Source of the DNA: Paraburkholderia lycopersici
GTDB lineage: Bacteria > Pseudomonadota > Gammaproteobacteria > Burkholderiales > Burkholderiaceae
Assembly (NCBI RefSeq): GCF_900096975.1
Contig: NZ_FMYQ01000011.1
Location: 1-64,000, forward strand
Length of the DNA: 64,000 nt
Direction of reading: 5' to 3'
Every line of letters begins with the position of its first letter. Within the stretch, counting starts at the first letter, position 1. The notes beneath the pieces are model-generated. The model was given only the letters and a program-made list of their open reading frames with translations, was not told the origin of the DNA and did no database searches. Made by a program: the position numbers and the translations under genes. Shown here piece by piece: positions 53,180 to 62,400 of the stretch.

Positions 53180-54835
53180 TCAGTCGGCCACCTGGGGTTG
53201 CACGAACCACTCGTGTCCCTTGAGCATGCCGCGCCAGTAAAACGGCGGCAGGATGCGCTCCTTGAGCAGCCAGGCAAGGCCCGAGGGCTTCCTGCCGTCG
53301 ATGAGCCAGGCGGGGAAGGTCGGCGCGAGTTTGCCGCCGTAGAGAAACTCGGCCAGCACGATCTTCCCGCGCTCGACCGTGAGCGGGCATGAGCCGTACC
53401 CGTCGTAGCCCGCCGCTCCGCGCGTCATGCCGAGGGCGGCGAGCACGTTGTGCGCCACGACCGGCGCCTGCTTGCGCGCCGCCGCGGCGGTTTTTGCGTT
53501 CGGCGTGTTGGTCACGTCGCCAAGCCCGAAGACGTTCTCGTGGGCCTTGTGGCGCAAGCTGGTCTGATCGACGTCGATCCAGCCGCCGGCGTCGGCGAGC
53601 GGGCTGACGCGGATGAAATCGGGCGCCTTCTGCGGCGGCACGACGTGGAGCATGTCGAAGCCGGTTTCGAACGTCTCCGTGCCGCCGCCGGGAAGGGCGC
53701 GCGTGAAGGTCGCCTTTCTGGCTTCGCCGTCGACGGCGCTCAGGTTAAAGCCGAAGTTGAGATTGATGCCGTAAGACTCGACGTACTTCATCAGCGCCGG
53801 CACATAGTCGGCGACGCCGAACAGCGCCGCGCCGGCGTTGTAGAACTCGACGTCGATCTGGTCGAGCCGGCCGGTACGACGCCAGTGGTCTGACGAAAGG
53901 TACATCGCCTTCTGTGGCGCGCCCGCGCATTTGATCGGCATGGTGGGTTGCGTGAAGACCGCGCGGCCGCCCCTGAGACCCTGCACGAGTTCCCAGGTGT
54001 AGGGTGCCAGATCGTAGCGGTAGTTGGACGTCACGCCATTGCGGCCGAGCGTCTGCGGCAATCCTTCGATCGCGTTCCAGTCCAGCTTCAGGCCGGGGCA
54101 GACAACGAGCTGGCGGTATTTCACGACCCGGCATCCTTCCAGTATCACGGTGTTTGCGGCGGGCTCGAACGCGGCCACCGCGGCCTTGATCCACCGGACA
54201 TTGCGCGGGAGGACGCTGCCCATCGGGCGCGCCGTGGTTTCGGGGCGGAATATGCCGGCGCCCACCATCGTCAAGCCGGGCTGGTAGTAATGCACGTCGG
54301 CGGGATCGATGATAGCGATGTCCAGATTCGGCGCGCGCGCGAGCAGACTCGAGGCGGTCGCGACGCCAGCCGCTCCTGCGCCGACGATCACGACGTCGTG
54401 CTGTTCTTCGGACGACGCGTGCGGCGAGCCGATGCGGCGCGCGAGCCCGCTCAGGTCGACCCCGGCGCGTTTGCCCGCCGCAAGGATGTCCACGAGCGAC
54501 ATCTTCGGCGCGCTCGCCAGCGCCCACAACGTCGCCGATCGCATGCCGCTGCGGCAAAAAGCGAGCAGGGGGCGGGGCAGCGTTTCCAGGTAGTCGCGAA
54601 ACCGTTCGGCATCCTGATCGCTGACCTTGCCGGATTCGACCGGCAGGTAATGCGCCTCGATACCGTGCTGTTGCGCGGCCTGCTCGATTTCGACGAACGT
54701 GGGCTGGTCCGCGCCTTCGCCGTCAGGCCGGTTGCAGATGAGCGCGCGAAAGCCCATCTCGCGCAGCGCGGCCAGATCGGCGGGACGGATTTGCGGGGAA
54801 ACGGCGAAAGTGTCCGTGAGCTTCTTGAGTTCCAT
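53180..54835 (-). CDS. sqr: DUF442 phosphatase-like domain fused to sulfide:quinone oxidoreductase
   Basis: A 551-residue fusion. Residues 1-110 are a DUF442 domain, with the C-x4-R-type loop at Cys94 (FCRSGMRSA). From residue 147 a flavoprotein disulfide reductase follows (VVIVGAGAAGVATASSLLA). Cys246 in VVCPGLKLDW and Cys303 in IKCAGAPQKAMYL are the redox cysteines of mitochondrial-type (type II) SQR. It oxidises sulfide to persulfide or polysulfide with quinone. Together with the persulfide dioxygenase it clears H2S. The DUF442 part is often seen fused or adjacent in such operons, with an unclear role. Confidence 0.87.
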   Translation of the reverse strand: MELKKLTDTFAVSPQIRPADLAALREMGFRALICNRPDGEGADQPTFVEIEQAAQQHGIEAHYLPVESGKVSDQDAERFRDYLETLPRPLLAFCRSGMRSATLWALASAPKMSLVDILAAGKRAGVDLSGLARRIGSPHASSEEQHDVVIVGAGAAGVATASSLLARAPNLDIAIIDPADVHYYQPGLTMVGAGIFRPETTARPMGSVLPRNVRWIKAAVAAFEPAANTVILEGCRVVKYRQLVVCPGLKLDWNAIEGLPQTLGRNGVTSNYRYDLAPYTWELVQGLRGGRAVFTQPTMPIKCAGAPQKAMYLSSDHWRRTGRLDQIDVEFYNAGAALFGVADYVPALMKYVESYGINLNFGFNLSAVDGEARKATFTRALPGGGTETFETGFDMLHVVPPQKAPDFIRVSPLADAGGWIDVDQTSLRHKAHENVFGLGDVTNTPNAKTAAAARKQAPVVAHNVLAALGMTRGAAGYDGYGSCPLTVERGKIVLAEFLYGGKLAPTFPAWLIDGRKPSGLAWLLKERILPPFYWRGMLKGHEWFVQPQVAD

Positions 54836-54874
54836 GCTGGCCTCGTGTGTGTTCGTTATTGCCCGGCGCGCCGC

Positions 54875-55753
54875 TCAAAGGACGTTGACCGGGATCTTGA
54901 TGTATGAAACGCCGTTGCTTTCCGGCTCGGGCAGGTGGCCCGCGCGCATGTTGACCTGCACCGAAGGCAGGATCAGGACGGGCATGTCGAGCGTGGCGTC
55001 GCGCGCGGTGCGCATGGCGACGAACGACGCCTCGTCGATGCCTTCGTGCACATGGACGTTGGATTCGCGCTCCTCGGCCACGGTGCTTTCGAATTTCACG
55101 GCACGGCCGCCCGGCTGGTAGTCGTGGCACATGTAGAGCCGCGTCTGCGGCGGCAGACTCAGCACGCGGCGGATCGACTGATACAGCGTCGACGCGTCGC
55201 CTCCCGGAAAGTCGCAGCGCGCGGTCCCGTAGTCGGGCATGAACAGCGTGTCGCCGACGAATGCGGCCTGATCGGCGCCGTCGCCGACCACGTAGGTCAC
55301 GCACGCGGGCGTATGGCCCGGCGTGTGCATCACGCGTACCGCCAGATCGCCGACCTGGAACACTTCGCCGTCGGCGAACAGGCGATCGAATTGCGAGCCG
55401 TCGGTGCGAAAGTCCGGCCCGGTGTTGAACAGCTTGCCGAATACGCCCTGAACGCGCGTGACCTGATCGCCGATCGCCACCTTGCCGCCGAGCCTCGCCT
55501 TGAGATACGGCGCGGCAGACAGGTGATCCGCATGGACGTGGGTCTCGAGCAGCCAGTCCACACGGGCGCCCAGCGATTCGACGCGTGCGGCGAGGCGGTC
55601 CGCGGTAGCGGTATTCGTGCGTCCCGACTTCGGGTCGTAGTCGAGCACGGTGTCGATGAGTGCGCAGCGGCGCGTCCCGGTGTCCAGCAGCAGATAGCTC
55701 ACGGTCCAGGTGGCGGGATCGAAAAATCCTTCGACGGCAAAGTTGGCGGACAT
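54875..55753 (-). CDS. Persulfide dioxygenase-like MBL-fold protein (Blh/ETHE1 type)
   Basis: A 292-residue metallo-beta-lactamase-fold enzyme. The motif THVHADHLSAAPYLK has the HxHxDH pattern (His72, His74, Asp76, His77). GHTPACVTYVVGD carries the third-site His, and GDTLFMPDYGTARCDFPGGD with YMCHDYQPGGR completes the iron site of ETHE1-type dioxygenases. It oxidises glutathione persulfide to sulfite. First gene of the operon pdo-sqr-tauE on the minus strand. GAGGA lies 9 bases before the ATG at 55753. Its promoter is a sigma-54 site at 55805-55820. Confidence 0.87.
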   Translation of the reverse strand: MSANFAVEGFFDPATWTVSYLLLDTGTRRCALIDTVLDYDPKSGRTNTATADRLAARVESLGARVDWLLETHVHADHLSAAPYLKARLGGKVAIGDQVTRVQGVFGKLFNTGPDFRTDGSQFDRLFADGEVFQVGDLAVRVMHTPGHTPACVTYVVGDGADQAAFVGDTLFMPDYGTARCDFPGGDASTLYQSIRRVLSLPPQTRLYMCHDYQPGGRAVKFESTVAEERESNVHVHEGIDEASFVAMRTARDATLDMPVLILPSVQVNMRAGHLPEPESNGVSYIKIPVNVL

Positions 55754-55804
55754 GATGGTCATTCCTCGCGAATGGCAGATTTCTGGTTTTCGTGGGAAAT
55801 ACAA

Positions 55805-55820
55805 ATCAACTATCGTGCCA
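55805..55820 (-). promoter_or_regulatory. Sigma-54 promoter of the persulfide/sulfide operon
   Basis: The minus strand reads TGGCACGATAGTTGAT, a perfect -24 element (TGGCACG) and a -12 element TTGAT with one mismatch to TTGCW, at the right spacing. Transcription would start about 40 bases before the ATG of the dioxygenase. A sigma-54 activator gene (fisR) stands divergently next to it. Confidence 0.7.
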
Positions 55821-55941
55821 GGTCCGTCGCGCGCAACGATCCTCATCGTAAGCACTTGATCCGCGATAGGTTTCCTGTAACCGCCGATCGGGTGGATCGC
55901 CGCATTGGGCCGGGAGTCGGGCGTTTGGGGTGCCACGGTGG

Positions 55942-55955
55942 CTGCCAGATGGCAG
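55942..55955. promoter_or_regulatory. Palindrome, candidate FisR enhancer site
   Basis: CTGCCA-GA-TGGCAG is a perfect 14-base inverted repeat about 120 bases upstream of the -24 element. Further GGCAG repeats follow (55962, 55971, 55979). This is where a sigma-54 activator such as FisR would be expected to bind. Confidence 0.5.
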
Positions 55956-56021
55956 TCGTGAGGCAGTCGTGGCAGAATTGGCAGCCTGACGCATTGCCTG
56001 CGAGATTGAGGACCGACGACC

Positions 56022-57401
56022 ATGACTGCCCGCGACCTGACGACGCCCGACACGCCATTGCCGGACACGGCGCCGGACGTCGCCGCACTGGTGTCGTATC
56101 TCGAACACGATCCGCTGCCCGCCATTGTGCTCAATCCGCAATACGAGATCCTGGCGGCCAACCGCGCGTATCAGCGTCAGTTTGGCGTGGAGGGGCAGGC
56201 GCATATCGGCCGCCGGTGCTACCAGGTGTCGCACCATTACGACGTGCCCTGCGACCAGGCGGGGGAGCACTGCCCGATGAAGCGCGCTGCCGAGAGTCGC
56301 GGCGCGGACCGCGTGCTGCATCTTCATCACACGCCGCGGGGCCCGGAGCATGTGGATGTCGAGTTGCGGCCGATCTTCGACGCCCGCTCGGAGATCATCG
56401 CGTATGTCGAACGTTTGGCGACGGTCCGCGGCGCTTCGGCGAAACCCAGCGCCGATGGCCTTGTCGGTCGGGCACCGGCGTTCAACGAAGCGATCTCGGC
56501 CCTGCAGCGCGTCGCGCCGTCGATGTTGCCCGTCCTGCTGCTCGGCGAGTCCGGGACCGGCAAGGAGCTGTTCGCCCACGCGCTTCACGAAGCGAGCGAC
56601 CGGGCACAGCGGCCATTCGTTGTCGTTGACTGTTCCGGCATAACCGAAACGCTCTTCGAAAGCGAACTGTTCGGATTCGAAAAAGGATCGTTCACCGGCG
56701 CCAGCAGCCGCAAACACGGGCTCGTCGAAACTGCGCAGGGCGGCACGCTGTTTCTCGACGAAATCGGCGACGTGCCGTTGGCCATCCAGGTCAAGCTGCT
56801 GCGTCTCATCGAGTCCGGCACCTTCAGGCGCGTCGGCAGCACCGAAACGCAGCGCGCCGATTTCCGGCTCGTCGCCGCGACCCACAAGCCGCTCGAGCAG
56901 ATGGTCGCGGCGGGTCAGTTTCGTTCCGACCTCTACTTCCGGATCAGTGCGTTTCCCATTCATTTGCCTGCGGTGCGCGAGCGTAGCGACGATATCCCGC
57001 TTCTCGCGGATTCCATCCTCGAGCGCATTGCGGCCGCGAAATACCGCGCGCCGCGCAAGGCGTCGATCTCGCCGGACGCCCTCGCGCTGCTGCGCGCCTG
57101 GTCGTGGCCGGGCAATATCCGCGAACTGCGCAACGTGCTCGAGCGCGCGTGCCTGCTGGCCGACGACGGCGTGATCCGGCCTGAACAGTTGCCGGCCGCT
57201 CTCAGGCAGCAAGCGGACTCCCGCGTTCATGACGCGTCGGCACCGGGCTACGTCTTGCCGCGCAAGCTCTCCGACACCGAACTCGCGAGGGTCGCGACCG
57301 GCTTTCGCGGCAAGCGAAGCGAACTGGCTGCCCGACTGGGAATCAGTGAGCGCACGTTGTACCGGCGGCTCAAGGCGCTCGGCGTCGCTGGCGACGCGTG
57401 A
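56022..57401 (+). CDS. fisR: FisR-type sulfide-responsive sigma-54 activator
   Basis: A 459-residue enhancer-binding protein. The N-terminal sensor has Cys66, Cys77 and Cys84 with the spacing (11 and 7) of Cys53, Cys64, Cys71 in Cupriavidus FisR, which reads persulfides. The AAA+ core follows (Walker A GESGTGKE, GSFTGA loop that contacts sigma-54, Walker B FLDEIGD). The C-terminal Fis-type helix-turn-helix contains RSELAARLGISERTLYRRLKAL. It activates the divergent pdo-sqr-tauE operon. Confidence 0.88.
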   Translation: MTARDLTTPDTPLPDTAPDVAALVSYLEHDPLPAIVLNPQYEILAANRAYQRQFGVEGQAHIGRRCYQVSHHYDVPCDQAGEHCPMKRAAESRGADRVLHLHHTPRGPEHVDVELRPIFDARSEIIAYVERLATVRGASAKPSADGLVGRAPAFNEAISALQRVAPSMLPVLLLGESGTGKELFAHALHEASDRAQRPFVVVDCSGITETLFESELFGFEKGSFTGASSRKHGLVETAQGGTLFLDEIGDVPLAIQVKLLRLIESGTFRRVGSTETQRADFRLVAATHKPLEQMVAAGQFRSDLYFRISAFPIHLPAVRERSDDIPLLADSILERIAAAKYRAPRKASISPDALALLRAWSWPGNIRELRNVLERACLLADDGVIRPEQLPAALRQQADSRVHDASAPGYVLPRKLSDTELARVATGFRGKRSELAARLGISERTLYRRLKALGVAGDA

Positions 57402-57441
57402 CCTGCACCGGATCGCCATCGAGGCCGCATGGCTAACGCCG

Positions 57442-58053
57442 TCATGCCTGCTGCCTGATGTACCTGCGGCGGTAGGCGATCGACCATAGCGTCAGTCCGC
57501 CATACGTTGCATATCTGACGACAGTCGAGAGCCGATGGCCGTTTTGGGCGTCCACGCAGGCCGCGATCCCGAGCCGCACCAGGTTTTCGCCGACCAGCCC
57601 CACGCCCCAAACGGCGGTCATGAGGCGAATGGATTTCCTGAGTGCCGGGCGGTTTTCCCACATCACGTCGAACTCCCGTTCTCGCCGGGATTGCTCGCGT
57701 GCCAGCGTGGACCGCGCGAGATAAAACACCAGCGGTCGTTCCACGCAGAGTGAGAGCAGAAAGAGCGCGCCGATGATCCCGCTCACCAGCGGTTCACGAG
57801 CTTCGCCCAACCACTGTCCGGCGCCCGATACGAGCACGAGCGTCGACATGACGATACCTGCGAGAACGATCGCGCTCAGCGCATCGACGTGCCGGAATCT
57901 CAGAAAGTCAAGGCCCATCCAGGCGAGCAGCGGAATGGCAGAAACGGCCAGCGCACCTGGCATCCCTAAAGAAGGTAGCGCTATCCAGTATGCCGCCGCC
58001 GGCAACGCAACGTTGACGACGAATGCGAACGTATAACGGGCAGAGGGAATCAT
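57442..58053 (-). CDS. VC0807-family membrane protein
   Basis: A 203-residue inner-membrane protein with about five or six spans. Pattern elements are FVVNVALPAAAYWIALPSLG, ISAIPLLAWMGLDFLRFR-like LLAWMGLDFLRFRHVD and the C-terminal MTAVWGVGLVGENLVRLG. This matches my memory of the VC0807 family (unknown function). It converges with fisR after 40 bases. Confidence 0.7.
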   Translation of the reverse strand: MIPSARYTFAFVVNVALPAAAYWIALPSLGMPGALAVSAIPLLAWMGLDFLRFRHVDALSAIVLAGIVMSTLVLVSGAGQWLGEAREPLVSGIIGALFLLSLCVERPLVFYLARSTLAREQSRREREFDVMWENRPALRKSIRLMTAVWGVGLVGENLVRLGIAACVDAQNGHRLSTVVRYATYGGLTLWSIAYRRRYIRQQA

Positions 58054-58581
58054 GGCGCGCGCTCATCGAGCCGTCGAAACCGTGGGGCTCCAGGGCGTGC
58101 GGCAAGCGTTCGCGCGTCGCCCTTGACCGTTGCAATGACTGGTTTATACACCAGCAGCGGGTGACTTCGAGCGAGTATCGCTCCTGGCGGACATTCGCGA
58201 TCGTTCTGGCGTCGCACACCTGGGGCGGTTTCGCGTGCGCGCCGGATCTTTTGCCGGCCGGCCGGACGGCCGGGCCGGCAATGAAAGCGGACAACGCGCA
58301 ATCGAAAAATCCGACAATCGCGCCGTGAGACGGCATATGGCGAGTTGCAGGGATCCCTTGCATGAGCAGCTCGCTACGTGGCCTATCGCGTATGTCCCGT
58401 AGGGAGGCGCCCGCATCGTCTGGGCTTCCGCCCGGCCCGGCGGGGCGAACTGAGCGCCTCGCGACGACCGGCCAGGGTAACCAGTACGGCCAATGCGGCC
58501 GCCTGTTCCGATGGTAATGACGCCCCCTCGCGATTCCCTCTGCGATTTTCATCGCGTGGCGATGGGGCACGCGAAACCCGT
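58054..58581. other. Intergenic region with GC palindrome
   Basis: These 528 bases lie between the VC0807-like gene and the hypothetical gene at 58582, both on the minus strand. Open frames on both strands have no protein-like pattern. The most notable content is a 31-base inverted repeat (58251-58281, listed separately). Confidence 0.5.
58251..58281. repeat. Inverted repeat, GGCCGG-rich hairpin
   Basis: TTGCCGGCC (58251-58259) and GGCCGGCAA (58273-58281) pair perfectly; the loop (58260-58272) is again GGCC-rich. No T-run follows on either strand. It may be a transcription-attenuating or interspersed element. Confidence 0.45.
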
Positions 58582-59235
58582 TCAGGCGTCCTCGTCCGGA
58601 TTGCCCAGATAGGACTGGCGTGACCACACGTCCACGATGATGGGCGACCCGCCATGCTCGACGGTGAACGCACGAATGCGTGCCTGCGTGTCGGCGTACC
58701 AGCCGTCAAAATCCTCGTTGGCCGGGAACCGCAGCGCTTGATCGTCGAGCAGTGCGGCTACGCGTGCGAGAGTCGGCGTGTTGAGCGTCGTGTGAGCCTG
58801 TTCTTCGATGCGCGGGCGGATCTCGGCAGGCACCTTCGTGCGCAGCCATTTGACGAACAGATTGACGAGCTTGTGAAGCTGGCTGCGGCTTGCGGGAAAG
58901 TCCGGGTGCGCGCGAGCGAGCCAGAACGCATCGAGCGACGAAACCAGTTCGCGATGGAACGTATCGAACGACGCCTGCGACCCGAAGGTTCCGGCCAGGG
59001 TGCCATTTCGCTTCTGTTCGCTCAACTGTTTCAGGACGGCGGCGCCCCAGTCATTGAAGATTCGATAGGCGGAGGGCTCCCAGTCGGCGGGCCCGGATTG
59101 ATTTCCCATGAACGCCGCGGGCGTCGCGCCGCGCGGAGTCGGTTCATTGTTGATGTCGTTGAATGCTTTCCGGCACGTTTCGATGGAGGCTTGATAGTCG
59201 CGAATCGTCGCCGAAGCGTCGGAGGTCTGAACCAT
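58582..59235 (-). CDS. Unrecognised soluble helical protein
   Basis: A 217-residue cytoplasmic protein without signal or membrane segments. The N-terminal part is helical (IRDYQASIETCRKAFNDINN), the middle contains FGSQASFDTFHRELVSSLDAFWLARAH and SQLHKLVNLFVKWLRTKVP, and the end is aromatic (DGWYADTQARIRAF). No family was recognised. It is divergent from the helicase-nuclease gene, with 234 bases between, and could belong to the same functional unit. The frame continues upstream to 59634 without protein-like composition. Confidence 0.6.
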   Translation of the reverse strand: MVQTSDASATIRDYQASIETCRKAFNDINNEPTPRGATPAAFMGNQSGPADWEPSAYRIFNDWGAAVLKQLSEQKRNGTLAGTFGSQASFDTFHRELVSSLDAFWLARAHPDFPASRSQLHKLVNLFVKWLRTKVPAEIRPRIEEQAHTTLNTPTLARVAALLDDQALRFPANEDFDGWYADTQARIRAFTVEHGGSPIIVDVWSRQSYLGNPDEDA

Positions 59236-59469
59236 GGTCCGAAAGTAGGTAATTTCGCTCGATTGTCTGAAACGGAAGTCGACGTTCCGCGCTCGGGATA
59301 CAGCCGCCGCAAACGTGCTATCGGCAGTTCCATCCGGTTCTTTAGCAATGGACCCACGCCACGGTTCCGTTTCCCGATGGCGCATCGCGGAAAATTGCGT
59401 CGATGGGTCATCGAGCGCCCTCGCTGGCCGTATGATAGCCGCCGTGCGTGGACAATACGGGGGAGACGA

Positions 59470-62400
59470 ATGCTGCATCTGGACGGGGAGAGAATTTATT
59501 CGGCATCGGATCTCGTGTCGTTTCTCGAGTGCGAACACAGCACGACCCTCGCGTTGACAGACCTGGTCACGCCGCTGCCGCGCAACCCCGAGGACGAGCA
59601 ACTCGCGCTCGTGCAGGAGCGGGGGCTCGCTCACGAGAAGGCGTGGCTTGCCGAGCTAACCAGCCAGTCCGGGCGCGTCATCGACGTCAATGACCACGCC
59701 GGCCGGGACATTCGCTCGCGTGTCGCGGTGACGCTCGACGCCATGCATCAGGGCTTCGACGTTATTTACCAGGCGGCGTTCCTGGACGGCTGTCTGCTCG
59801 GCTATGCGGATTTTCTCGTCAAGCGTCCGACGCCCTCATGGCTCGGCGACTACAGTTACGAAGCCGTCGACACGAAGCTCGCGCTCGCCTCGCGCAGCAA
59901 ATTTCTCGTTCAGCTTGCGTTCTATTCGCACCTGCTCGCCAAGGCGCAGGGTCGCTATCCGGAGCGCATGCGCATCGTCCTCGGCTCGAACAAGGAGGCG
60001 GCGTATCGTTGCGCCGACTACCGCTACTACTTCGATATGGCGCTCTCGCGCTTTCTCGCCCGCGTCGCGCTCGATGCCAGCGCGGTCGAAACGTATCCCG
60101 ATCCGTGCGACAAATGTGCCCAGTGCCATTGGAGCCGGCTCTGCGACGCGCGCCGCGAGAAGGACGATCACCTTTCGCAGGTTGCCGGCATCACGCGCGT
60201 GCAGACCCGCAAGCTCGCCGGCGCCGGGGTGCCGACCCTGGCCGCGCTGGCGAAGCTGCCGTGCGGCACGAGCGTGCCGGGTATCGCGGACGGCACGCTC
60301 GAGCGCCTGCGCTCGCAGGCGCGGCTGCAAGACCAGTTTCGCGAAGACGGCCAGCGCCGCAAGGTGCTGCTCGCGAAAGATCCGGCGGACATTCGTCCGC
60401 GCGGCTTCGAACGTCTGCCGCAGCCCGATGCGGGCGACATGTTCTTCGACATGGAGGGCAATCCGCTCGAAAGCGGCGGCCTCGAGTATCTTTTCGGCGT
60501 ATGGGAAGTGGACCGGCAGCCGGGCAGTTTCCGCACGTTCTGGGCGCACGACCGGGCGCAGGAGAAGCGGGCTTTCGAGCAGTTCATCGATTACGTGGAC
60601 GCACGTCTCGATCAGTACCCCGACGCGCACATTTACCACTACGCGCCCTACGAGCCCACGGCGCTGAAGAAATTGATGTCGGTGCACGGCACGCGCGAAG
60701 CGTCCGTGGACAACCTGCTGCGCCGAGGCAAGCTCATCGACCTGTATGCGGTCGTGCGGGAGGCGCTTCGCGTGTCCGAGCCCAGCTATTCCATCAAGTA
60801 CATCGAGCGCTTCTACCGCGGCGCACGCGCGGGCGACGTCACCAATGCGGGCGCGAGCATCGTTTTCTACGAGCGGTGGAAGGCGCTTGCCGGCGAGCCG
60901 GGCAAGGAAGGCGAAGCGGCGCGTCTGCTGCAGGATATCGCCGGCTACAACCGCGACGACGTCGAATCGACGTTCCAGTTGCGCGAGTGGCTGGTGAGTC
61001 TCAGGCCGGCTGCGATGCCGTGGGCCAATCGTGTCGCGCACGACGCTGCCGGGCCGGGCGCCGCACCAGTCGTGAAACCGGACGTGCTGCGCGCGCAGGC
61101 GCTGGTCGATGCGATGCTCGCGCCGTTGCCGGCGAAAGAGGCGCAGTGGACGCCGGAGGACCACTATCGCGCGCTCGTTGCGCACATGGTGTTTTTCCAC
61201 CAGCGCGAGGCGAGGCCCGACTGGTGGGCCATGTTCAATCGCATGGACATGACGCAGGCGGAACTTGTCGAAGATGCCGAATGCCTCGGCGGGCTGGCGT
61301 ACGACACGACGCGTCCGCCGCAGGCGCAGGCCAGGTCCACCCGCTACTTTTACACGGTGCCCGCGCAGGACACCAAACTGCGTACCGGCGTTGCGGCGAC
61401 GAACGCCCGGACCGGCAAGCCGCTGTCCGGACTGCAGGTCGATATGCATGGGTTGAGCGTGTCGTTTACGGTCAAGGGGCAGTTCGATCCATACGAGGTG
61501 ACGGGCATCGGGCCCGGCAATCCCATCGCGACCGATGCGCAGCGCACGGCGCTCGAACATTTCGCCGGCCACGTGCATCGCTCGGGCTGCGGTTACCGCG
61601 CCGTACATGCGCTGCTTCGCCGCGAAACGCCTCGCATCCGGGGTATTGAGCCGGGGACCGCGCTCATCGACGAAGCGGCCGAATTGTTGCCGCAGGCGAT
61701 CCGCATCGTCGCGGACATGGACGAAACCTGTCTGTTCATCCAGGGGCCGCCCGGAACGGGCAAGACCTGGACGGGTTCGCGCATCATCGTCGAGTTGCTT
61801 CGGCAGGGCAAGCGCGTCGGCGTCACGTCGAACAGTCATCACGCCATCAACAATCTCCTGCGGGCGGTGGAGGCGCGCGCCGCGGCCGCGAAGTTCGTCT
61901 TTTCGGGCGTCAAGAAGTCCAATGGCGAAGAGACGGAGCTGGCAGGCAGCATGATCGCCGACGTCAACAAGGACGACGAAATATTCAGCGGCGCCCATCA
62001 GCTGATTGCCGGCACGTCCTGGCTCTTTGCAAAGGAAGCACTGCGCGAGTCGCTGGATTACCTGTTCGTCGACGAAGCCGGGCAGATGGCGCTCGCGAAC
62101 CTCGTTGCCGTTGGCATGAGCGCCAGGAACATCGTTCTGCTGGGCGACCAGATGCAGTTGGCGCAGCCTGGCAAGGGGGCGCACCCGGGACGTTCGGGCG
62201 ACTCGATGCTCGACTACCTGCTCGATGGCGTCGCCTCGATTCCCGCGGACAAGGGCATCTTCCTGAAGACGACCTACCGCATGCATCCGCGCGTTTGCGA
62301 ATTCATTTCCGATGCCGTGTATGACGGCCGCCTGACCGCCGCGCCGGAAACGGCGTCGCGCGAGGTGACTGTTCCGTTCGAGGGCCGCGAGCCCGCACCG

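Noticed and set aside
58654..59469. Upstream extension of the helicase-nuclease frame
   Set aside because: The first 272 codons are low-complexity and antisense to the gene at 58582-59235. The family start is at 59470.
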